Below, piece by piece: positions 1 to 7,212 of a stretch of DNA of 64,000 bases. Position numbers and translations under genes: made by a program. The DNA is from Pseudophaeobacter leonis (GTDB lineage Bacteria > Pseudomonadota > Alphaproteobacteria > Rhodobacterales > Rhodobacteraceae). The stretch is from positions 1 through 64,000 of the forward strand of contig NZ_MWVJ01000102.1 of NCBI RefSeq assembly GCF_002087335.1. Direction: 5' to 3'. The notes beneath the pieces were generated by a model that worked only from the letters and a program-made list of their open reading frames with translations, searched no databases and had not been told where the DNA came from. Numbering within the stretch: the stretch's first letter is position 1; every line of letters starts with the position of its first letter.

Positions 1-232
1 ACGACCCGTTGAAACCACACCGCACAGCCGACCTTGGTGCGCAGCCGTAGCATGTTGGTTTAGGTTTGCTAGGGCTGGCGGCTTGGCAGTTAAAGAACAA
101 CCCGCGATCTGCGCCGGTTTCCAGATCCATCAGGTGCCGCTCGTAAGCCATCCGCACCAAGTCACCTGCGACGATATCGCCCTCCAGAACCCCCAGCGCA
201 TATTTGCTGACAGGGTGATCAATTGGTTCCAT
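1..232 (-). pseudogene. phage terminase large subunit, N-terminal remnant (runs off window)
   Basis: Reading starts at the ATG at 232 and stays open to the window edge. The first 45 or so residues (HPVSKYALGVLEGDIVAGD, then VRMAYERHLMDLETG) resemble the extreme N-terminus of phage large terminase subunits, where a Y-A-x-D-V-V-x-G-x-I type stretch precedes a conserved RHL. After about residue 50 (below position 100) the translation becomes serine, proline and cysteine rich and no longer looks like terminase, so the gene is probably disrupted there. The start overlaps the end of the small-subunit-like gene by 14 bp, a usual TerS-TerL arrangement. Homology is by eye; the break point is inferred. 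Confidence 0.5.
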
Positions 233-422
233 TGAGCTGCACCATAACCTGATCGAACAGATCCCCCTGGCCCCCATCACTCAAGCGCGCCGCATCAACT
301 GGGCTCAGGCCGAACAAGGCCGCGTCCCGCCGCATCGCGGTCATGGCCGTTTCCTGCAGCGTTATCCCTAGTTGCAGGCGCGAGGATTGCCGGGCGAGTT
401 GATATTCATTTTTGCAAAACAC
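219..422 (-). pseudogene. phage terminase small subunit, C-terminal remnant
   Basis: A 67-codon frame whose core (residues about 25-45, AALFGLSPVDAARL) matches the usual C-terminal part of P27-family small terminase subunits, where a helix ending in F-G-L-T/S-P-x-x-R-x-R-L comes just before the stop. A full P27 protein is about 100-150 residues, so the N-terminal half is missing and the listed start is only the first start codon in the frame. Together with the adjoining TerL fragment this marks a decayed prophage packaging module. No capsid or portal genes are visible in the window. Confidence 0.45.
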
Positions 423-532
423 CGTTCCACATAGTCCAAAACCGAGGGTGATTGGAGCGAACTTTCGAAGCGGCCAATAATTGCGCTGGACTTATACAGC
501 ATAACCTGTTGAAAAGTGCCCGATGGATTACC

Positions 533-916
533 ATGCGAGTTACATTGAAAAGATCACCTAAACATAAGGTTTGGATGCTTTTTCCAGCGGTGGCTTGGCT
601 GTTTATTCAGTTCAGCATGTCCGGGCTTATACTCGGCACGTCAGCCAATGCGATGCAAGTCGAAATTTGTTCGCGCTTTGGTATTCAGACTATATCCATA
701 AATCCTGACACCGGCGAGCCGACTGAGCAAGCCATAGGCAGCGGTTGCGACTGGTGTCAGTCTTTTGGCGCCACGATTGATATCGCGACGCGCCATGATG
801 TGGCGTGGTCTGCGTTTGAGCGCGACCATACCCAAATTCTACCAGCCAGCCCGCGGATGCATGTGCCACTGCGCCTTGTTGCAGGTTTTCAAAGCCGCGC
901 ACCACCAATCCTTTGA
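533..916 (+). CDS. DUF2946-like secreted/membrane protein
   Basis: About 127 residues from the ATG at 533; the frame is open further up, but this start puts a basic stretch (MRVTLKRSPKHK) directly ahead of a hydrophobic segment ending in ANA, as in a signal peptide or membrane anchor. The rest contains a C-D-W-C pair and ends in an S-R-A-P-P motif, both typical of DUF2946 proteins. These are small proteins of unknown function often found beside TonB-dependent metal uptake or copper genes. Here it lies 80 bp upstream of an iron-type ABC importer, so a role at the envelope in metal uptake is plausible but inferred. Confidence 0.6.
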   Translation: MRVTLKRSPKHKVWMLFPAVAWLFIQFSMSGLILGTSANAMQVEICSRFGIQTISINPDTGEPTEQAIGSGCDWCQSFGATIDIATRHDVAWSAFERDHTQILPASPRMHVPLRLVAGFQSRAPPIL

Positions 917-996
917 ACTTTCACACACTCTAACAAAACATAACGAGCTTCCCTAAGTGGGCGGCCCGAATAAATCTGTGAACCAAAGGAAACCCT

Positions 997-2103
997 ATGT
1001 TCAAAACACTTTCACGCGGCGTTGCTGCCGTGGCCTTCATGGCGTCATTCGCCCTGCCTGCAGGGGCAGAAAGCATCACAGTCACTGACACGCTTGATCG
1101 CACTGTTGAAATCCCGGCTGATCCACAGCGCATCTTGTTGGGGTTCTACTACGAAGACTTCCTCGCGGTGGCCGGGCCTGACGCCTACGACCGCGTTGTC
1201 GCGATTTCAAAGGACACATGGGCCGGATGGCGGAACCTGCAATGGCAGACATACGCAGCCGCCATTCCCCGTCTTGAAGAGCTGGCAGATGTAGGCGAAG
1301 TCGACTCTGGCACCTTCTCGCTTGAAGCCGTTGTTGCCGCCAAACCTGATGTCGCCGTGCTCGCGGCCTGGCAGTATAAGGCACTGGGCGACGTGGCTGA
1401 GCGGATCGAAGCGGCTGGTATCCCCGTGGTCGTACTCGACTACAATGCGCAAACCGTTGAAAAGCACGTTCAGTCGACGCATCTTCTCAGCCAGATCATG
1501 AAGTCCGAAGACCGTGCGCAAGAGCTGGCTGACGCCTATGCAGCACAGGTCGCTGACGTTATGGCCCGCCTTGCAGCATTACCCAAAGGCGATGCGCCGA
1601 AAGTCTACGTCGAGCTTGCCCGCAAAGGCAAAGACGCTGTCGACAACTCCTACTCAGGCACTCAATGGGGCAGCGTGATCAACCAGGTTGGCGCGATCAA
1701 CATTGCCGATGGCCAGATCAGCAACTGGGGCAAGCTGAGCCCTGAATATGTACTGGCGCAAAATCCGCAGGCTATTTTTCTCGCGGGCTCGGGATGGGCT
1801 GGACGCGACGAGGCCGTCATCATGGGGCCGAATGTGGACAGCGCGCTGACGCATGAGCGCATGAAGGCCTACCTCGGTCGCCCTGGCTGGGATGGCTTGG
1901 ATGCGGTTGAAGACGGCAAGGTTTTCGGCATCTACCACGGTGGCAACCGCACACTCTATGACTATGCGTTCCTGCAGTTCGTTGCCAAGAGTCTCTACCC
2001 TGAGGCCTTCGCCGATGTTGACCCGCAGGCGTCTCTGGAGCGGTTTTTCGCAACCTATATGCCCGTCGAATTCAAAGGCACCTACATGACTAAGTTGCCG
2101 TGA
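997..2103 (+). CDS. iron/siderophore-type ABC transporter periplasmic binding protein
   Basis: A 368-residue protein with a clear signal peptide (hydrophobic run then AGAES at about residue 23-27). The fold is that of the class III (FecB/BtuF, Peripla_BP_2) binding proteins: a first lobe with the ESITVTDTLDRTVEIPADP entry, a helix linking the lobes around residues 155-200, and a second lobe with GSVINQVGAINIAD and the closing SPEYVLAQNPQAIFLAG segment. It would bind an iron chelate, haem or cobalamin in the periplasm; the ligand cannot be read from the sequence. Its stop overlaps the GTG start of the permease gene, so the three genes form one operon. SD AAGGA lies just before the ATG. Confidence 0.87.
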   Translation: MFKTLSRGVAAVAFMASFALPAGAESITVTDTLDRTVEIPADPQRILLGFYYEDFLAVAGPDAYDRVVAISKDTWAGWRNLQWQTYAAAIPRLEELADVGEVDSGTFSLEAVVAAKPDVAVLAAWQYKALGDVAERIEAAGIPVVVLDYNAQTVEKHVQSTHLLSQIMKSEDRAQELADAYAAQVADVMARLAALPKGDAPKVYVELARKGKDAVDNSYSGTQWGSVINQVGAINIADGQISNWGKLSPEYVLAQNPQAIFLAGSGWAGRDEAVIMGPNVDSALTHERMKAYLGRPGWDGLDAVEDGKVFGIYHGGNRTLYDYAFLQFVAKSLYPEAFADVDPQASLERFFATYMPVEFKGTYMTKLP

Positions 2104-3188
2104 GCAGCGCCTTGAATACGTCTGACGCACTAACGGAAGGGGCGGCGCAAGCTGCCCCTGCTCAACTTGGCTATCGGCAGCTGATAGCGCGGCGCGTCTT
2201 CTGGCTTGTGGCTGCCACAGCAACGCTTGCGGTGCTCGTCGTCGCGGATATCCTGATCGGCCCTGCCTTCTTGGCTGGGGGGGATGTGCTGCAAGCCTTG
2301 TTCCTCCCCAGTCAAGCCAGCAGTATGGTGCGGGTTATCGTGCATGATATCCGCCTGCCGATGACGCTGATGGCTATTCTTGTCGGCATTTCCTTGGGCA
2401 CCGCTGGCGTACATATGCAAACGATCCTCGGCAACCCTCTGGCCAGCCCCTACACACTGGGTTTTTCGGCGGCGGCCGGTTTTGGTGCAGCTCTCGCTAT
2501 TCTCACCGGAATAACCCTGCCGTTTGCTCCTTGGTTGACGATCCCCTTGGCGGCTTTCGTCATGTGCGCCGCGGCCGCCGCCCTGGTGTTCGCCTTTGCT
2601 AACATAAGGGGAATGAGCCCCGAAATCATGGTGCTCGCAGGTATTGCCACGCTCTTCATGTTTCAATCAGCGCAATCCATGGTGCAGTATCTCGCCTCTC
2701 CTGAGGTGCTGCAATCTATCGTCTTCTGGCTCTTCGGCTCGCTCCTCAAGGCAAGTTGGAACAACGTGCCAATTGTCGCTGCTTGCTTCGTGTTCGCAAG
2801 CCTCATAGTGCTTCCCAATCTGTGGCAGCTCACGGCATTAAGGCTCGGCGATGTGCGTGCCGCGTCGATTGGCGTTGATGTGAAATCACTTCGCATAAAG
2901 CTATTTGCCGTGGTCGCGCTGCTGACTGCATCCGGAGTAGCCTTCGTTGGCACCATCGGGTTTGTCGGCCTCGTCGCGCCTCATATCGCACGTATGCTGG
3001 TTGGCGAAGATCAACGCATTCTTTTACCCATGTCTGCTTTAACCGGCGCTATCACCATGACTGGTGCCTCGGTGCTGTCCAAACTGGTGTCGCCCGGCGG
3101 GGTGATCCCCATTGGCATCGTCACCGCGCTGATCGGCGTGCCGTTCCTTTTTTTCCTTATACTACGCGGCCAAAGGAGACACTGGTGA
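2100..3188 (+). CDS. FecCD-family ABC transporter permease
   Basis: A 362-residue integral membrane protein starting at a GTG that overlaps the preceding stop codon. It has about nine or ten hydrophobic segments and the hallmarks of FecCD permeases: RLPMTLMAILVGISLGTAG near residue 80, the LGNPLASPYTLGFSAAAGF stretch near 110, and the ATPase-coupling loop GFVGLVAPHIARMLVG near residue 290. It would form a homodimeric channel for the metal-chelate importer encoded by its two neighbours. Its end overlaps the ATPase start by 4 bp. Confidence 0.9.
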   Translation: MSSALNTSDALTEGAAQAAPAQLGYRQLIARRVFWLVAATATLAVLVVADILIGPAFLAGGDVLQALFLPSQASSMVRVIVHDIRLPMTLMAILVGISLGTAGVHMQTILGNPLASPYTLGFSAAAGFGAALAILTGITLPFAPWLTIPLAAFVMCAAAAALVFAFANIRGMSPEIMVLAGIATLFMFQSAQSMVQYLASPEVLQSIVFWLFGSLLKASWNNVPIVAACFVFASLIVLPNLWQLTALRLGDVRAASIGVDVKSLRIKLFAVVALLTASGVAFVGTIGFVGLVAPHIARMLVGEDQRILLPMSALTGAITMTGASVLSKLVSPGGVIPIGIVTALIGVPFLFFLILRGQRRHW

Positions 3189-3943
3189 GCCTGCAAACCA
3201 AACATCTCAGCGTGTCTTATGGCACGGCACCCATCATTCGCGATTTTTCTGAGCCATTTAAAACAGGGCAAGTCACCGCCTTGATCGGCTGTAACGGCGC
3301 GGGCAAATCAACGCTGTTCAAGGCGATGGCTGGCTTGTCACCGATGAAAGGGCATCTTTTGTTTGCAGAGCATCTTTTGACGGCGGCAGAACAGCGCCAA
3401 CACATCGCCTACATGCCTCAAGATACTGACGCAACATCATCGTTGACCGTGCTGGAAGTTGTTCTACTTGGCCGCCTCGGAAAGCTGGGTATGCGCCTAC
3501 CGACTTCTTTGGTGGGTGAGGCAACAACTGCACTCCAAACCTTTGGCCTCGCAACGCTAGAAAATCGTACACTCAATGAGATTAGTGGTGGGCAGCGTCA
3601 GCTTGTCTACCTCGCACAAGCATTGTTTCGAACACCTAAAGTATTGCTCCTTGACGAGCCCACGGCTGCGCTTGATTTGCGCCACCAACTTCTGGTGCTT
3701 GACCGCGTTCGCACCTATGCGCGCGACAGTGGTGCCTGCGTGGCGATCGCGCTGCATGATCTTACTCTGGCCGCCCAGTTTTCGGATCGGCTCATTGGCC
3801 TCAAGGATGGCCTTGTTGTTGCAGCTGGTACGGCAAGCGACGTGCTCACCCAACAAAACTTGCAAGCAATGTACGGCATCAAAGCTGACATCAGTCGCGG
3901 CCCATCTGGCAAAATTCAGGTGACGCCGCTTCATGCTGTCTAG
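3185..3943 (+). CDS. iron-type ABC transporter ATP-binding protein
   Basis: A 252-residue ABC ATPase of the FecE/FhuC type. Visible motifs are the Walker A GCNGAGKST (about residue 35), the Q-loop YMPQDTD, the signature ISGGQRQL (about residue 135), Walker B VLLLDEPTAALD and the switch histidine in ALHDLTLAA. GTG start overlapping the permease stop shows translational coupling. The importer set is complete; no outer-membrane receptor or TonB gene is in view. The ATPase supplies energy for uptake at the inner membrane. Confidence 0.92.
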   Translation: MSLQTKHLSVSYGTAPIIRDFSEPFKTGQVTALIGCNGAGKSTLFKAMAGLSPMKGHLLFAEHLLTAAEQRQHIAYMPQDTDATSSLTVLEVVLLGRLGKLGMRLPTSLVGEATTALQTFGLATLENRTLNEISGGQRQLVYLAQALFRTPKVLLLDEPTAALDLRHQLLVLDRVRTYARDSGACVAIALHDLTLAAQFSDRLIGLKDGLVVAAGTASDVLTQQNLQAMYGIKADISRGPSGKIQVTPLHAV

Positions 3944-4161
3944 CTTGGTATTGCAAGTGACATGCCATAGAAAACGAAAGCTAGGCAAGGTCCCGCATCT
4001 TACCAGCTCGCACCTCGTGCGGTTAAGGTCGGCTATCGCAAATTCGGGTCAAGAGCTGTGGGGCTGCTTTGGGCTGGGTCCCGTCATCGGGTTGCTCGCG
4101 CAACGACCTACCAGGCCAAGATCTGCGTGCTGTACCACCGCAAGTCCGGTTTGAGCCCTTT

Positions 4162-4183
4162 CTGCAGTCTTGTACGACTGCAG
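4162..4183. promoter_or_regulatory. perfect inverted repeat upstream of acetyltransferase gene
   Basis: CTGCAGTC, six bases, GACTGCAG. It lies 22 bp before the start codon of the acetyltransferase in a 262-bp intergenic stretch (3944-4205) that otherwise shows nothing I recognise. Its position suits an operator or an RNA hairpin covering the leader; no partner regulator is evident. Confidence 0.4.
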
Positions 4184-4205
4184 CGCCCGGAGTATCAATT
4201 GACTT

Positions 4206-4670
4206 ATGATAGCTCTTCTTTCGGTCCGGCCAGCTACTGCAAATGATGTCGATGCACTGCAAGACCTTTACTTGCACCTGTCATCTGACAACGAGAGATG
4301 CCCACCCGAGATTGCAGAAACGATAATTCACGATATCACTAAGTATGCGGGAAGTGCGATCTTTATTGGCGAGTTCGGCGGAGAGGTGGTCTGTACCTGC
4401 ACGCTCATAGTCATTCCAAATTTGACTAGGGGTGGAACGCCTTACGCGCTGATCGAGAATGTTGTCACGCATCCCGCGCATCGCGGAAAAGGTTTCGGAA
4501 CGTCAATGCTTGACGCAGCTACAAATGAAGCGTGGCAGAACGGTTGTTACAAGATCATGCTGAGTACAGGGTCTAGAAACCCTTCGACATTAGCATTCTA
4601 TGCACATGCAGGTTTCGAACAAAGCAGAACGGGCTTCCAGAAGCGGCGGATTGCCGTCCGTGTCGATTAG
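4206..4670 (+). CDS. GNAT-family N-acetyltransferase
   Basis: A 154-residue single-domain protein. The acetyl-CoA binding motif A is seen as ENVVTHPAHRGKGFGTSML (about residues 80-100; R/Q-x-x-G-x-G/A) followed by the motif B pair YKIMLSTGSRNPSTLAFYAHAGFE. The substrate cannot be predicted. Base composition is lower in GC than the core genes downstream and the gene sits between an ABC importer and phage genes, so it is probably accessory. Its TAG stop overlaps the stop of the convergent replication-like gene (TAA at 4669-4667) by two bases. Confidence 0.85.
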   Translation: MIALLSVRPATANDVDALQDLYLHLSSDNERCPPEIAETIIHDITKYAGSAIFIGEFGGEVVCTCTLIVIPNLTRGGTPYALIENVVTHPAHRGKGFGTSMLDAATNEAWQNGCYKIMLSTGSRNPSTLAFYAHAGFEQSRTGFQKRRIAVRVD

Positions 4671-5424
4671 TGCGCATCGTGCGAACGGCCGCTAAGTCCC
4701 GCAGCGCTGCCTCTGGGCTTACGCACATGCTGGCGCCAGCGCTTTTCCTCAACCCAGTTTTCAGAATACTTGATGTAGCGAGGCTGGTTGCCCGCCTGCT
4801 CCACGGCATAGGCCTTGGCCCCTGCCAGGATCTCAGTTGGGTCTGTACCCTCTCCCAGCGCTTTGCGCAGTGCATCCTCGGTTTTCTCTGCATCGCCCAT
4901 TCGGGGGAAGGCATCAGCGAACTGATCCCAGAACCCCGAAAAATCAAAATCTAGGGATTGTGTGTGGTCGGCGTCAGCCGGGCACAAGGTTCTATAATGG
5001 TTCAAAGGATGGTTTGGGTGCATCTCCTGCACCGGTAGGGGTGCATTTCCTGCACCTGTCGGGTGCAACTCCTGCACCCGTGCATTTCCTGCACCCCCTA
5101 CATATAGTGGCACGGGGCATTTCGCGCACGGGTCGGAGGCAAGCAAGAAACGGTATTGAGGTTGATCCTGTACTCCACAGTAAAGCCATTTCGGCACTTG
5201 CGCTGGCCCACTTCCGAGATGATCCCGGACTCAACCAGATCTGAGATATTGGTCTGCACAGTCCGCTTGCTTTTCATTTCCAGATCAGCAGCCATGTTGC
5301 CCTTGCTGACCCAGATACCGGAGCCGTCGTCACTTGCAGCGTCAGCCATGTAGAGCAGGATTGCCTTTTTCGTGGGTGACCCCACTATCCGGCGTTTGAT
5401 AAGAGAATAGATCTCAATGCTCAT
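4667..5424 (-). CDS. phage replication-like protein, winged-helix N-terminus (frameshifted)
   Basis: Two overlapping frames make one gene. Frame one (5424 to 5098) encodes a winged-helix-like N-terminus (IKRRIVGSPTKKAILLYMAD, then KRTVQTNISDLVESGIISEV) typical of replication-module proteins of alphaproteobacterial prophages. Frame two (5197 to 4667) carries the proline-rich linker and C-terminus (SLDFDFSGFWDQFADAFPR; RYIKYSENWVEEKRW). The shift lies between 5100 and 5197. The linker coincides with a set of iteron-like DNA repeats. The start overlaps the stop of the upstream gene as ATGA, so translation is coupled. Likely role: DNA binding in phage replication; exact function not known. Either the gene is broken or the sequence has a base error. 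Confidence 0.6.
5017..5130 (-). repeat. iteron-like array of 17-bp imperfect palindromes
   Basis: Four near-identical 17-mers at 5017-5033, 5040-5056, 5062-5078 and 5079-5095, consensus on the minus strand GGTGCAGGAAATGCACC, plus a decayed fifth at 5114-5130. Each has 6-bp inverted arms (GGTGCA / TGCACC) around a 5-base centre. Start-to-start distances are 23, 22 and 17 bp. In the coding frame successive copies are read alternately as GAGNA and VQEMH/VQELH, so the DNA and not the peptide is what is repeated. Confidence 0.75.
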
Positions 5425-5744
5425 GCTACTCTCCGTATCTCTTCCGCGAAGAATTCAGGAGCACCCGGATCGGTGAGGATCACCAGCAACGCGATATGGC
5501 TGGCTGGTGCAGTCACCGCCCCCCACCAGTTCAGCGCTGTCTGAAAGCTCACGTCACAAAACAGCGCCACCTCGCGCGGGCTGTTGAAGCGTTGCCGGAA
5601 ATAGGCCGACCACAGATCAGGCGCGCTAGCCTTGAGTGCGTATGGGTCAAAGATATTTGACCAAGACTTTTGCCCAGCGCGCGGCTCATGCTGAAAACAT
5701 GGGATTTCGTTGTTCACAATCAGTGTCAGACGGGGACGGCTCAT
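5421..5744 (-). CDS. phage protein of unknown function
   Basis: A 107-residue soluble protein coupled by ATGA overlaps to both neighbours. The middle (DLWSAYFRQRFNSPREVALFCDVSFQTALNWW) reads like a helix-turn-helix in which a phage-type protein selects a target by SFQTALNWW, and similar small proteins lie between Cro-like and replication genes in Rhodobacteraceae prophages. I do not recognise a named family. Role in early phage gene control or replication is inferred from position only. Confidence 0.55.
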   Translation of the reverse strand: MSRPRLTLIVNNEIPCFQHEPRAGQKSWSNIFDPYALKASAPDLWSAYFRQRFNSPREVALFCDVSFQTALNWWGAVTAPASHIALLVILTDPGAPEFFAEEIRRVA

Positions 5745-5953
5745 GCTGCGTCCTCTCCAACTGGTGTAGGTGCCGGATTGTCAGCCATGTATTGGCGGAT
5801 CTTATCCACCGTGTTCAGGGTTGGGCTCGATTGCCCATTAACCCAAGCTTTCCATTGCAACCAACTGGCACCAACCGATTGGCGCAGAATGTGCTGTGGG
5901 CTTCTACCAACAGCGTTGGCATAAGCTCGCATATCATCAAGAAACTGTTCCAT
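5741..5953 (-). CDS. small Cro-like phage DNA-binding protein
   Basis: A 70-residue protein, first gene of the leftward phage operon. RMYANAV-type helix followed by PQHILRQSVGASWLQWKAWVNG and TVDKIRQYM resembles a Cro/C1-type helix-turn-helix unit. It is divergent from the LexA-like repressor and the three operators lie directly between the two starts, the classic layout of Cro opposite CI. Function is inferred from size and position; the helix-turn-helix match is weak. Confidence 0.5.
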   Translation of the reverse strand: MEQFLDDMRAYANAVGRSPQHILRQSVGASWLQWKAWVNGQSSPTLNTVDKIRQYMADNPAPTPVGEDAA

Positions 5954-5963
5954 GCAACGCTAA

Positions 5964-6039
5964 TGGGGTTAATTTACCCCAATCGTCAAGGGTTAATTTA
6001 CTCCATGCGTAAAACGAGCAAATGGGGTAATTTACCCCA
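5964..6039. promoter_or_regulatory. three phage repressor operators
   Basis: Three related palindromes fill the gap between the divergent Cro-like and repressor genes: TGGGGTTAATTTACCCCA at 5964-5981, AAGGGTTAATTTACTCCA at 5988-6005 and TGGGGTAATTTACCCCA at 6023-6039 (the last a perfect 17-bp palindrome). The third ends one base before the repressor start codon, so binding there would block repressor expression, while the first lies next to the Cro-like start. This is the arrangement expected for a lysogeny switch. Confidence 0.8.
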
Positions 6040-6040
6040 C

Positions 6041-6676
6041 ATGCAACAGTCCTTCAGAGATGCGTTTCTCGCCGCAACCAAAGCCAGCAATAAATCAATG
6101 CGCCAAATAGCCTTGGACGCTGGTGTTTCTTATGAGCTGCTAAAAAACCTCGCTCAAGGGAAAAGCAAGTCCACCAACGTCGACGACGCTGTTAAAATTG
6201 CAGCATCCTTTGGCACCAATCTCGAAGGTTTCCTTGAAGGCATGTTGGTCCAAGAAGATCGCAGAACCATTGCCATTGCAGGCAAAGTTGGTGCCGGAGC
6301 GCGAGTACCGTTGTTTGACGCTTATGTTAAAGGAGACGGCCCCCAGGTCGAGTGCCCACCAGGCCTTTCCCCGCATGGCATTGTCGCCGTTGAAATTGAG
6401 GGCGACAGCATGGAACCTATCTATTCAGCGGGAGATCTACTTTTCTATACCCGCAATGGCCATGACGTCGTTGCTTCCGACGATATTGGTCACCGATGCG
6501 TCTGTGAGGACGAGGATGGGATGGGATGGGTAAAACAGATCAAACTAGGTGATGAGCCTGGCCTATTCCACCTGATCTCCCTGAACCCTGGAGCAAACAA
6601 CATGTGGAATGTCCGCCTGAAGTGGGCAGCAAAGGTTCGCCTTCATTGGCCAGAAGAGTTAGCACACAAAATCTAG
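6041..6676 (+). CDS. LexA-like (S24) phage repressor
   Basis: A 211-residue protein from the ATG at 6041, chosen because it follows the last operator directly; in-frame starts at 6005 and further up lie within operators or the divergent gene. Residues about 8-60 form a helix-turn-helix (SMRQIALDAGVSYELLKNLAQG). The C-terminal half is a peptidase S24 domain: an Ala-Gly cleavage site (IAGKVGAGA), nucleophile serine in EGDSMEPIYSAGDLLFY and the general-base lysine around VKQIKLG. It should dimerise on the palindromes at 5964-6039 and be inactivated by RecA-stimulated self-cleavage. Confidence 0.85.
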   Translation: MQQSFRDAFLAATKASNKSMRQIALDAGVSYELLKNLAQGKSKSTNVDDAVKIAASFGTNLEGFLEGMLVQEDRRTIAIAGKVGAGARVPLFDAYVKGDGPQVECPPGLSPHGIVAVEIEGDSMEPIYSAGDLLFYTRNGHDVVASDDIGHRCVCEDEDGMGWVKQIKLGDEPGLFHLISLNPGANNMWNVRLKWAAKVRLHWPEELAHKI

Positions 6677-7212
6677 CCACTGCCCTAAACCTGTATTCCA
6701 AAAAATCCTTTGTTAGCCGGTCAACACATCAGGATCTCACGCCAGTAAAACTGGATAGCCTGATCCAAGTGCAGCAGAAATGCTCAGAAACTGACTATGC
6801 TAAATACAAGGCGTTTGGACACGGAAGTGCGCTGCGAACGGCCCAAACCTGCCGTTGGCCAGGTGCCCAAGTGCTGCGTTGCAGCTTCCCCGAAGCAGCC
6901 GTTCAACACATTGTGCAGCATTTCCGGTGGCCGGAGGTCGGCAGAGTAGGACTTTGCAGTCTTTCGCTGCAGTTGTCACCAAGGTCACCAGTGCGCAGGA
7001 AAGCAGACCTTTTTCGCAGATTGCCAAAAGGGTCGGCGTGGGGATAGGTGATCGTTGGCTTCTATTGGGACGGCAGGTGTTGTCAGGACTGCTGAGCGAT
7101 GCATCTCTGGCGCATGACAATCGGATACGCGCCATCTTCTGGTGCTGCCAACCCTTCCGTTAGCGGCTTTGTCCACAACTCAAGTCACGGCGTAGTGGCA
7201 CGGTTGAGTGTC
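6677..7212. other. 536-bp stretch with no convincing gene
   Basis: Open frames exist on both strands but none has a recognisable domain, good start context or codon bias. The segment separates the phage repressor from the end of the signalling cassette and contains a CGCTGCGAACGGCC stretch of a kind I associate with intergenic DNA of roseobacters. It may mark the edge of an inserted segment; no insertion sequence ends or direct repeats were found. Confidence 0.4.

Noticed and set aside
917-996. cobalamin riboswitch before the ABC importer
   Set aside because: The leader is only 80 bp and lacks a B12-box-like sequence.
5017-5130. CRISPR array
   Set aside because: Repeats are 17 bp with 0-6 bp between them and lie inside a coding region; no cas genes.
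6604-7047. 147-codon plus-strand frame after the repressor
   Set aside because: Begins inside the repressor gene and has no protein-like features.
6677-7212. insertion sequence remnant
   Set aside because: No terminal inverted repeats, target duplication or transposase motif found.
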